Shown: positions 1-5,201 of the stretch, piece by piece
Numbering within the stretch: the first letter of the stretch is position 1
How the letters are laid out: every line of letters begins with the position of its first letter
NCBI GenBank assembly: GCA_022739095.1
Contig: JAIJEI010000150.1
Coordinates: forward strand, 1-5,201
Source of the DNA: Bifidobacterium sp.
Lineage (GTDB): Bacteria > Actinomycetota > Actinomycetes > Actinomycetales > Bifidobacteriaceae
Reading direction: 5' to 3'
DNA: 5,201 nt
Notes under the pieces: generated by a model
What the model was told of the DNA's origin: nothing
Database searches by the model: none
The model's input: only the letters and a program-made list of their open reading frames with translations
Translations under genes and position numbers: made by a program

Positions 1-761
1 TCGTGGACGTCTGCCAGAAATTCGTGGATGCCGGAGTGACGCCGATCGCCGCCGACGCGCAGGAATACGGCGTGATGTGGCTGTGGTGGCAGCTGGTTTC
101 CAAGGAGGCCGACGCCAAATTCATCGACAACTGGCAGCTCTACAAGGGCGATGTCGACTGGAATTCCAACATTCTCACCAATTCCGTGAGCACCATCAAC
201 GACTGGCTCGACAAGGGCTTCATCTCCCGCAACGCCACCGGTATGAAGGCCGAAGACACCACGCAGGCATTCATCAAGGGGGAGTATCCGATCTATCAGA
301 CCGGCACCTGGAATCAGGGACGTTTCGTCAAGCAGATCACCACTTTCGATTGGGACGCCGCGGTGATGCCGGAATCGAATTTCGCGATTGGCTGCGCAGG
401 CAATCTGCTGGTGATTCCGGAACGCTCGCACCACAAGGATCTCGCTGCGAAGTTCATTGACTACGTGCTTTCCGACGATGTGCAGAACTACCTCGGCAAC
501 GCCGGCGGAATTCCGGTGGCGGGCGACGCCAGCAAGATCAACGACGAGAAGAGCAAGGCCATGATCGAGGAATACGCCTCCTACGCCAATGATGGCAAGC
601 TCAGCTACTACCCGGATTACGCCGCTTCCAACCTTACCGATGCTGTTCCGGCGGAATTCCAGGAACTGGTGAACGGCACCAAGAAGCCGGCCGACGTGCT
701 CAAGGGTATCCACGAGAAGTACGACGTCGGTGTGGAAGACATGGGCGTCAAGACCAACTGA
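1..761 (+). CDS. Sugar ABC transporter substrate-binding protein, C-terminal part (5' end outside window)
   Basis: This is the extracellular solute-binding component of a carbohydrate importer (family 1, MalE/MsmE-like), which would deliver an oligosaccharide to the two permeases downstream. About 252 residues are visible; bases 1-2 finish a codon that starts outside the window. The GTG at base 3 is an internal valine, since a complete protein of this family has roughly 400-450 residues and begins with a lipoprotein signal, which is absent here. Family-like features include the KGEYPIYQTGTW stretch (about residues 93-104 of the visible part), aromatic residues suited to sugar stacking (WLWWQ near residue 26), and the NLLVIPE...AAKFIDYVLSDDVQNYL segment followed by GGIPV, typical of the C-terminal lobe. 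The gene ends in TGA at 759-761. A 163-base gap with a strong hairpin separates it from the first permease. Class is secure; the ligand cannot be read from sequence. Confidence 0.93.
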   Translation, partial: VDVCQKFVDAGVTPIAADAQEYGVMWLWWQLVSKEADAKFIDNWQLYKGDVDWNSNILTNSVSTINDWLDKGFISRNATGMKAEDTTQAFIKGEYPIYQTGTWNQGRFVKQITTFDWDAAVMPESNFAIGCAGNLLVIPERSHHKDLAAKFIDYVLSDDVQNYLGNAGGIPVAGDASKINDEKSKAMIEEYASYANDGKLSYYPDYAASNLTDAVPAEFQELVNGTKKPADVLKGIHEKYDVGVEDMGVKTN

Positions 762-786
762 TCGTATATCTGATCTCATATCCGAC

Positions 787-843
787 ATCGCACGGGATTA
801 TTCCGGTTTTGCTCAGTATCAATCATGAATAATCCCGTGCGGT
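787..843 (+). promoter_or_regulatory. Intergenic hairpin between binding-protein gene and permease genes
   Basis: Bases 789-803 and 827-841 are perfect 15-base inverted repeats. The stem extends to 787/843 through one G-U pair, and the loop has 23 bases (804-826). No T-run follows the right arm, so it is not a classical intrinsic terminator. In sugar importer operons such hairpins often protect the abundant binding-protein mRNA from 3' decay, or partly block read-through into the permeases. That role is inferred from position; the stem itself is directly visible. Confidence 0.7.
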
Positions 844-910
844 ATCGCAAATTACAACTTGCGAACCAATATCGCAATCGTCAATATTCACAGGCAACGC
901 AGCGCAACCA

Positions 911-915
911 AAGGA
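911..915 (+). promoter_or_regulatory. Ribosome binding site that favours the ATG at 925 for permease 1
   Basis: AAGGA at 911-915 lies 9 bases before ATG 925-927, a normal spacing. A competing G-rich site (946-952) lies 5 bases before the in-frame ATG at 958-960, so the shorter form cannot be excluded. A TTG at 859 also opens the frame, but it would add 22 basic, non-family-like residues and lacks a clear ribosome binding site. Confidence 0.55.
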
Positions 916-924
916 AAAGCCAAA

Positions 925-1863
925 ATGTCAAAGAAGACCAAAAACGGGGGAGTCTCAATGTCAAGGCTTCCCGGAAACCGTTCCGCAAAATTCGTACCAT
1001 ATCTTGTTCCCGGACTGGTAGGTCTGCTCGTTATCGTCGTTATTCCATTCGCATGGAACATTTATTTGAGTTTCACTCGCTGGCGCGGAGTTGGTCCTGC
1101 TAAATTCGTCGGATTGCAGAATTGGAAACGTCTGTTCGCTGATTCCACGTTCTGGATTTCATTCGCTAATTCATTCTGGATTATTGTGGCTATCGTAGTT
1201 ATTCCTACGATTCTCGGACTTTTTATTTCGTCACTGTTGACTGACGTTATTCAGAAGAAATTCGGTGGAAAGACGGCTTCTTTTCTGCGGGCCATGTTCT
1301 ACCTGCCGCAGCTGCTGCCAGTTGCGGTCGCGGCCATCATCATGGGCTGGATTTTCCGCCCGGAAGATGGTGCGGTGAACGCGCTGCTCGTTAAGCTCGG
1401 CCTGGGATCACTGCAGCATAATTGGCTCGGTAGTCCTGATAGCGCGCTTCCGGTACTGATGTTCATCCTGGTGTGGATTCAGCTGGGCTATCCGATAGTG
1501 ATTTTCATGTCCGGTCTGCAGCGCGTGGATCCTGAACTTTACGAGGCGGCTGGTCTTGACGGAGCCAACTGGTGGCAGAAATTCCGTGTGGTCACGCTGC
1601 CATCCATTATTCCCGAACTGCTGGTGGTCATCCTTACTGCCACCATCGGTGCGCTGAAAACCTTCGCACCGGTCTATCTGCTCACCAAAGGCGGGCCGGG
1701 AACGGCAACTACCGTGCCATCGTACTATTCCTACAATCAATTCTTCCAAGTGCAACAAGTCGGCTACGGCGCGGCCATCTCCACAGCGCTCACCGTGGTC
1801 ATCATCGTGTTCTCCATCGTGTTCACCATGGTGCAGAAGCACGTCGAAAAGGAACTGGTCTGA
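925..1863 (+). CDS. Sugar ABC transporter permease, MalF/UgpA type
   Basis: This is an inner-membrane channel subunit of the carbohydrate importer (binding-protein-dependent transport family). From the ATG at 925 it has 312 residues, normal for the family. Six hydrophobic segments are visible at about residues 24-48, 82-106, 122-143, 174-196, 230-250 and 282-304. The cytoplasmic EAA loop that docks on the ATPase is intact at 207-226, with EAAGLDGA at its start and LP at its end. A KGGPGTATTV stretch (255-264) between the last two membrane segments is typical of MalF-like members. It pairs with the permease that begins 69 bases downstream. The first third is AT-richer than the rest, with a change near base 1270. 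The alternative start at 958 would remove 11 polar residues only and leave the membrane topology unchanged. Confidence 0.95.
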   Translation: MSKKTKNGGVSMSRLPGNRSAKFVPYLVPGLVGLLVIVVIPFAWNIYLSFTRWRGVGPAKFVGLQNWKRLFADSTFWISFANSFWIIVAIVVIPTILGLFISSLLTDVIQKKFGGKTASFLRAMFYLPQLLPVAVAAIIMGWIFRPEDGAVNALLVKLGLGSLQHNWLGSPDSALPVLMFILVWIQLGYPIVIFMSGLQRVDPELYEAAGLDGANWWQKFRVVTLPSIIPELLVVILTATIGALKTFAPVYLLTKGGPGTATTVPSYYSYNQFFQVQQVGYGAAISTALTVVIIVFSIVFTMVQKHVEKELV

Positions 1864-1932
1864 ACGGTCCAAACCGTAACAGACCCGCCAAATGTAAGAC
1901 TCGCAAGACTTCGAAAGCCGAGGAAAACAACC

Positions 1933-2811
1933 ATGACGCAAACCATGACCGCATCGGCAGCGCGGAAAGCATCCAAGAAAACCCAACATGTGCGCTCGAC
2001 CGGCGATTGGATCACCCTCATTGTGCTCATCGCAGCCGCACTGCTCGTGCTTTTCCCGCTGCTCGTACTCACCATCAACGCATTCAAAACGCCTGTCGAT
2101 TACAATGCCACCGGTCCGCTTTCTCTGCCGAAACACTTCACCATGGATGGCATTATCTCCTTCTGGACCACCACCAAATTCCCGCTGAAATTCTGGAACA
2201 GCCTGGTTATTTCACTGGTAGTGGCAGTGGCCGCCGTCGTGCTTTCCGTGCTGAACTCTTTCGCGCTCGGCATCGGCAGGGTCAAAGGCAACACATGGAT
2301 TGTGCTCGCCATCATGCTCGCCAATATGATGCCGCAGGAAGCGCTGCTCTACCCGCTGTACACCATGTTCAAGCAGGTCGGACTGTACAACACCAAACTG
2401 GCGATCATCATCATCTTCACCATCATCCAAAGCGCATACGGCACATATCTGCTGTCGTCCGTATACGGTACGTTTCCGCAGGCCATTCTCGAAGCGGCGG
2501 CCATCGACGGCGCCTCGCGCTGGCAGATTCTGCGCAAGGTGGTGCTGCCGATTTCCTGGTCGACCATCAGTGTGCTGTTCGTGTTCTTTTTCGTGTGGAC
2601 ATGGAACGAATACATGATTCCGATGGCGTTCCTGATGAGCGATGACGTGCAGACCATTCCGCTGGCGCTCGCCACCTTGCAGGGGCAGCGCACGATGGAT
2701 GCGACCACGCTTGCTTCGGCTTCGCTGCTCAGCATTGTGCCGACCATTATCTTCTTCATTATTTTCCAGCGCAAGTTGTCGCAAGGCATCACCGCCGGTG
2801 CCGTAAAGTAG
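1933..2811 (+). CDS. Sugar ABC transporter permease, MalG/UgpE type
   Basis: This is the second inner-membrane channel subunit, expected to form a heterodimer with the upstream permease. It has 292 residues and six hydrophobic segments at about 27-49, 90-113, 121-145, 154-176, 208-228 and 263-279. The EAA loop is at 187-206 (EAAAIDGASRW, ending in LP). The WNEYMIPMAFL stretch near 224-234 is characteristic of MalG-like permeases. The start is supported by GAGGA at 1920-1924, 8 bases before the ATG. The N-terminus is a basic, polar cytoplasmic tail of about 25 residues. The gene ends 16 bases before the glycoside hydrolase start, which supports co-transcription. No ATPase gene follows, so an ATPase encoded elsewhere is presumably used. 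The transported sugar is not evident from the sequence. Confidence 0.96.
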   Translation: MTQTMTASAARKASKKTQHVRSTGDWITLIVLIAAALLVLFPLLVLTINAFKTPVDYNATGPLSLPKHFTMDGIISFWTTTKFPLKFWNSLVISLVVAVAAVVLSVLNSFALGIGRVKGNTWIVLAIMLANMMPQEALLYPLYTMFKQVGLYNTKLAIIIIFTIIQSAYGTYLLSSVYGTFPQAILEAAAIDGASRWQILRKVVLPISWSTISVLFVFFFVWTWNEYMIPMAFLMSDDVQTIPLALATLQGQRTMDATTLASASLLSIVPTIIFFIIFQRKLSQGITAGAVK

Positions 2812-2827
2812 CAGAAAAGGGGCGCCG

Positions 2828-4009
2828 ATGACTCAACATAACGATTGGAGAGCTATGCAGCAAAGTTCGTATCATGATATGCAGGTCGATTCGTCGGGTG
2901 CGTTCGCCGCGCGCAGTCCGATGGACTCGCTTGCGGTTGCGGTACCAGGGCGCACGCGTTGTGTGAACGCCGAGAATCCCACGGGCGGCAAGGGCACTGC
3001 GGCCAGTGCGGCCAGTGCACTTGGCCCGTCGCGCAAAGGCAGCCCCTGCATCCAAACCGTGAAAGCGGGGGAGAACGTCACTTTGATGGATGTGGACGGT
3101 CCGGGCGTGATCCGCCATATTTGGATGACCGTCACTGACCGCACGTCGCCTACCGGTCCGAACGTGCTTCGTAACCTGATCTTGGAATTCTATTGGGATG
3201 GCGAGAAAACCCCGTCCGCGCAATGCCCGATCGGCGACTTCTTCTGCTGCGGCCACGCGCAGGCCTGCCGAGTCAATTCGGTGCCGGTGGTGGTCGTACC
3301 CAATCGCGGCTTCAACTGCTATTTCTCCATGCCGTTCGAACATGCGCGCATTGTGCTCCGCAACGATCATAATGAAGACGTTCCCGCGTTCTTCTACCAG
3401 ATCGACTACACCGAATATGACTCGCTTCCGGCCGGCACCATGCGCTTTCATGCGCAGTGGCGTCGCGAGCGCGTCACCGAACCGGCCCGCGATTATGTGG
3501 TGCTTGACGGCGTGCACGGTCGTGGCGCGTATATCGGCACGTATCTGGCGCTCACCGCGTTAGAAAGCCGATGGTGGGGCGAGGGCGAAGTCAAGATGTA
3601 CATCGATGGAGACGATCAGTACCCTACATGGTGTAGCACCGGTGCCGAGGATTATTTCGGTGGCGCGTGGAGTTTCGCTGATTTTGACGAGCGTGGGCGC
3701 ATGCATGAGCAGACATTCTGTGCGCCGTACGTCGGATTCCCGTTCTACTCGCAGCGTCTCGCCTCGCATCGCGAGAGCGCGTATTGGGATGTGAATACCC
3801 CTGTGACCCGCGGACTATATCGCTGGCACATTCCCGATCCGATTTATTTCGAGCATGATTTGCGCGTGGAATGGCAGCAGATCGGCACTGAAGAGGGTGG
3901 CAATTTCGAACGTCAGGACGACGTCGCTTCCGTCGCGTACTGGTATCAGCTCGAGCCGCACACGCCGTTCGATCCGATTGGAGATCGTCATTTCCGCCAG
4001 CCCCGCTGA
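2828..4009 (+). CDS. DUF2961 glycoside hydrolase, family GH172 (alpha-D-fructofuranosidase / difructose dianhydride I type)
   Basis: This is a 393-residue protein with the hallmarks of DUF2961, now GH172. They include ENPTGGKG (49-56), LGPSRKGSPC (65-74), DVDGPGVIRHIWMTV (88-102), GFNCYFSMPFE (161-171), GEGEVKMYIDGD followed by TGAEDYFGGAW (251-281), and RWHIPDPIYFEHDLRVEWQ (332-350). The founding member, from Bifidobacterium dentium, makes and cleaves difructose dianhydride I and acts on alpha-D-fructofuranosides; other members act on D-arabinan. Two glutamates are catalytic in that enzyme. Glu274 in the TGAEDYFGG motif is a natural candidate here and Glu294 a possible partner, but no alignment was done. 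No signal peptide or membrane segment is visible, so the enzyme should be cytoplasmic and act on the imported sugar. An AAAGGGG stretch (2816-2822) supports the ATG at 2828; an in-frame ATG at 2855, with GGAG only 4 bases before it, would remove 9 residues. Confidence 0.92.
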   Translation: MTQHNDWRAMQQSSYHDMQVDSSGAFAARSPMDSLAVAVPGRTRCVNAENPTGGKGTAASAASALGPSRKGSPCIQTVKAGENVTLMDVDGPGVIRHIWMTVTDRTSPTGPNVLRNLILEFYWDGEKTPSAQCPIGDFFCCGHAQACRVNSVPVVVVPNRGFNCYFSMPFEHARIVLRNDHNEDVPAFFYQIDYTEYDSLPAGTMRFHAQWRRERVTEPARDYVVLDGVHGRGAYIGTYLALTALESRWWGEGEVKMYIDGDDQYPTWCSTGAEDYFGGAWSFADFDERGRMHEQTFCAPYVGFPFYSQRLASHRESAYWDVNTPVTRGLYRWHIPDPIYFEHDLRVEWQQIGTEEGGNFERQDDVASVAYWYQLEPHTPFDPIGDRHFRQPR

Positions 4010-4013
4010 TTTT

Positions 4014-4060
4014 CACCCCCGAACCTGTGATTTCCGGTCTATCCGGTCGGTCCGGGGGTG
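4014..4060 (+). terminator. Possible weak terminator hairpin after the GH172 gene
   Basis: CACCCCCG at 4014-4021 pairs with CGGGGGTG at 4053-4060, starting four bases after the GH172 stop codon. Beyond one mismatch, three more pairs (4023-4025 with 4049-4051) extend the stem, and CCGG repeats inside the loop (4034-4037, 4043-4046) can also pair. Only a mixed TTGTGCTGT tract follows, not a T-run, so termination efficiency is doubtful. It could instead cooperate with the large hairpin just downstream. Confidence 0.4.
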
Positions 4061-4065
4061 TTGTG

Positions 4066-4160
4066 CTGTCTGCACGACTTGCGTTCTGTGTCTGCACAAC
4101 CCGGGTTTTAACCCGATTTTGTGGGTTGTGCAGACGCAGGGTGCGGGTTGGTGCAGACGG
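4066..4160 (+). repeat. Long imperfect inverted repeat with 37-pair RNA hairpin potential
   Basis: The arms 4066-4102 and 4123-4160 pair over their whole length with one bulged G (4150) and a 20-base loop. The innermost 13 pairs (4090-4102 with 4123-4135) are perfect. In total 29 pairs are Watson-Crick and 8 are G-U wobbles when read as plus-strand RNA. The loop holds a small nested hairpin (4102-4115) followed by ATTTTGT, which resembles a mini-terminator for the plus strand and competes with the outer stem at base 4102. The element sits between converging genes, in the 3' region of the sugar operon. Its function is unknown; candidates are a terminator, an RNase III or decay-control site, or a REP-like dispersed element. 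Confidence 0.8.
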
Positions 4161-4182
4161 GAAATGCGACTTGTACAGACGG
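4066..4182. repeat. Five copies of a GTGCAGAC core, about 22-base spacing, in two orientations
   Basis: Cores on the minus strand occupy 4068-4075 and 4090-4097 (22 bases apart). Cores on the plus strand occupy 4128-4135, 4151-4158 and 4173-4180 (23 and 22 apart); the last reads GTACAGAC. After the core, several units share a second weak block resembling TGCG(A/G)STT before the next core, so the region appears to be a degenerate tandem repeat of about 22 bases that is head-to-head around base 4112. This arrangement produces the large hairpin. It is not CRISPR: there are no longer conserved repeats and no unique spacers of constant length. Confidence 0.65.
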
Positions 4183-4212
4183 GGTCAGATATCACGGCGT
4201 CTGCGGCGCTGA

Positions 4213-4989
4213 TTATCGTGCGAACGTTCTGCGCATCCACGCGACAGCCAGTTGCGTCCAGATCTGCATGCTCGGTTCGATGCCGTCGATGCCCTGCCAT
4301 GCGGTTTCCGCAATGCCCAACGACAGTCCGTGACCGCCCTGCGGGAACAGGTGCGCCTCCACACTGACGCCAGCCTTCTTGCAGGCGTCGATCAGCATCA
4401 GTGTGTTCTCATATGGCACGACTTCGTCGGGAACGGTGTGCCATACGAACACCGGCGGTGTTTTAGTGTCGATATGGTGTTCGATCGATACGGATTCGAG
4501 CGTTTCCGTATCGTTTCGGCGCTCGCCAAGCAGCGAGTCGAAGCTACCGCGATGCGCGAGCGGGCCGGACGTGATCACCGGATAGGCGAGCATTAAACCA
4601 TTCGGGCGCACCGCATCCGGATCGTAACCATGGGCGGCGAGCACGTCGTCGCTGGCGGACGTGGCGAGATTCGCAGCCAGATGACCACCTGCGGAAAAAC
4701 CGATCACGGCAATCGCTTCCGGATCAACATGCCATTCGGCTGCATGCTCGCGAATCATCTTCATCGCATCAGCGGCTTCCAAAAGCGCAACTGGAAAAAC
4801 GGAAGGCTTCACCGAATATCGCAGCACAAAAGCGTTAAAACCTGCCGCCAGAAACTGCATTGCAATCGGCTCGGCCTCGCGATCCGACGTCATTTCGTAA
4901 CCGCCGCCCGGAATCACGAGAACGGACGGACGCACACGATCGGGAACGATTTCTTCACTGTTATCAAGGCAATATCCGACGAATTTCAC
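4213..4989 (-). CDS. Alpha/beta-hydrolase esterase (acetyl-esterase / Aes-like)
   Basis: This is a predicted cytoplasmic carboxylesterase that probably removes acetyl or other small acyl groups, perhaps from sugars. Numbered from the GTG at 4989 it has 258 residues. PGGGY at 27-31 is the oxyanion-hole motif, GFSAGGH at 97-103 carries the nucleophile Ser99, and Asp188 (TVPDEVVP) and His220 (QGGHG) complete the triad. The SDREAEPIAMQFLAAGFNAFVLRYSV stretch (35-60) is typical of the acetyl-esterase group often mislabelled as xylanase. No signal peptide is seen. The start is doubtful: there is no ribosome binding site before this GTG, and plausible coding continues in frame to a stop at 5041-5043 without ATG, GTG or TTG, while a suitable ATG (5031-5033) is in another frame. 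It converges on the sugar operon. A link to the same substrate is possible but unproven. Confidence 0.9.
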   Translation of the reverse strand: MKFVGYCLDNSEEIVPDRVRPSVLVIPGGGYEMTSDREAEPIAMQFLAAGFNAFVLRYSVKPSVFPVALLEAADAMKMIREHAAEWHVDPEAIAVIGFSAGGHLAANLATSASDDVLAAHGYDPDAVRPNGLMLAYPVITSGPLAHRGSFDSLLGERRNDTETLESVSIEHHIDTKTPPVFVWHTVPDEVVPYENTLMLIDACKKAGVSVEAHLFPQGGHGLSLGIAETAWQGIDGIEPSMQIWTQLAVAWMRRTFAR

Positions 4990-5087
4990 TGCGCTGCCGT
5001 CGATGCCGGAAATTTCTATTCGAAATATTTCATATATCCATCATAGGTGGAACACGGCGCACGTTATGCAGGAATTATTTGGTCCCG

Positions 5088-5201
5088 CTATTTTTCGTAC
5101 GGGGCTGCGGACGGCCGGCGACGGGAGTCAGCGGGCTTATTGCCCTGCGCGGAGTTCCTGTTTTTGGGCTGCAACGCGGCCATGCCGCCCTTGCGGTACG
5201 C
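5088..5201 (-). CDS. C-terminal tail of an unidentified protein (start outside window)
   Basis: A minus-strand frame is open from the right edge to TAG at 5088-5090, giving 37 residues rich in Arg, Lys, Pro, Ser and Ala, apparently a disordered basic tail ending in APYEK. Third codon positions are strongly G/C, as expected for a coding frame in this genome; a second open minus-strand frame over the same bases has mixed third positions. If real, this gene lies about 55 bases upstream of the esterase on the same strand and may be co-transcribed with it. The fragment is too short and low in complexity for a family assignment, and it could still be non-coding. Confidence 0.42.
   Translation of the reverse strand, partial: AYRKGGMAALQPKNRNSAQGNKPADSRRRPSAAPYEK

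Noticed and set aside
3..5. GTG as the start codon of the binding protein
   Set aside because: The frame is open to the window edge, the protein lacks its N-terminal lobe and lipoprotein signal, and no ribosome binding site can be seen; it is an internal valine.
859..887. Possible internal promoter, TTGCGA with CAATAT after 17 bases
   Set aside because: The boxes match the consensus only about 4 of 6 and 3 of 6, which is not distinguishable from chance.
859..924. TTG at 859 as the start of permease 1
   Set aside because: It would add 22 basic residues not expected in the family and overlaps the intergenic repeat motifs; the ATG at 925 has a well-spaced AAGGA.
1408..2136. Long open frame on the minus strand across both permeases
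   Set aside because: It is antisense to well-supported permease genes, rich in His, Arg and Cys, without any recognisable domain; a shadow of the real coding frames.
1572..2645. Long plus-strand open frame overlapping both permeases
   Set aside because: It runs out of frame through two membrane proteins and encodes a His/Arg-rich hydrophilic product with no family features.
2789..3517. Minus-strand open frame opposite the GH172 gene
   Set aside because: It lies wholly antisense to a gene with clear GH172 motifs and has shadow-type composition.
4066..4182. CRISPR array
   Set aside because: The repeated core is only 8 bases, occurs in both orientations, and the intervening bases are themselves partly repeated; no cas genes are nearby.
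4213..5043. Calling the esterase a pseudogene
   Set aside because: The full catalytic triad and fold motifs are intact over 258 residues; only the extreme N-terminus is in doubt, and an error or atypical start explains it.
5066..5201. Plus-strand open frame starting at ATG 5066
   Set aside because: Codon use is poor, with many Cys and Arg codons, no ribosome binding site is visible, and the opposite strand has better coding-like third positions.

Overview
The window looks like part of a Bifidobacterium chromosome (inference). Composition is moderately high in GC. A carbohydrate ABC importer has a binding protein and two permeases but no ATPase gene beside it, the usual bifidobacterial layout in which a shared MsmK-type ATPase is encoded elsewhere. 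A DUF2961 enzyme of the type first characterised in Bifidobacterium dentium follows directly. No species-level marker is present.

Layout. Bases 1-761 (+) hold the C-terminal part of a sugar-binding lipoprotein whose start lies left of the window. Bases 762-924 are an intergenic stretch with a strong hairpin (787-843). Two MalF/UgpA-like and MalG/UgpE-like permeases follow at 925-1863 and 1933-2811, then a GH172 (DUF2961) glycoside hydrolase at 2828-4009, only 16 bases after the second permease. These four genes read as one transcription unit: capture, import and cleavage of one oligosaccharide. For GH172 the likely chemistry is on an alpha-D-fructofuranoside such as difructose dianhydride I, or a D-arabinofuranoside; the sequence cannot separate these. 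Bases 4010-4212 are a convergent intergenic region with unusual structure. On the minus strand lie a Ser-Asp-His alpha/beta-hydrolase esterase (4213-4989) and, at the right edge, the apparent C-terminal tail of an unidentified protein (5088-5201).

The most unusual item is in the convergent gap. Bases 4066-4160 can fold, as plus-strand RNA, into a hairpin of 37 pairs with a single one-base bulge. All eight non-Watson-Crick positions are G-U wobbles in the plus-strand reading and would be A-C mismatches in the minus-strand reading. This points to a structured element in the 3' end of the sugar operon transcript. The same region is built from five copies of a GTGCAGAC core, spaced about 22 bases apart within each orientation. 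A second point of interest is the start of the esterase. Family-like coding continues in frame upstream of the only usable start codon (GTG, 4987-4989), and a good N-terminus (ATG at 5031-5033) sits in another frame, so one base may be missing there or the start is atypical.

No mobile element, CRISPR array, tRNA or rRNA was seen.
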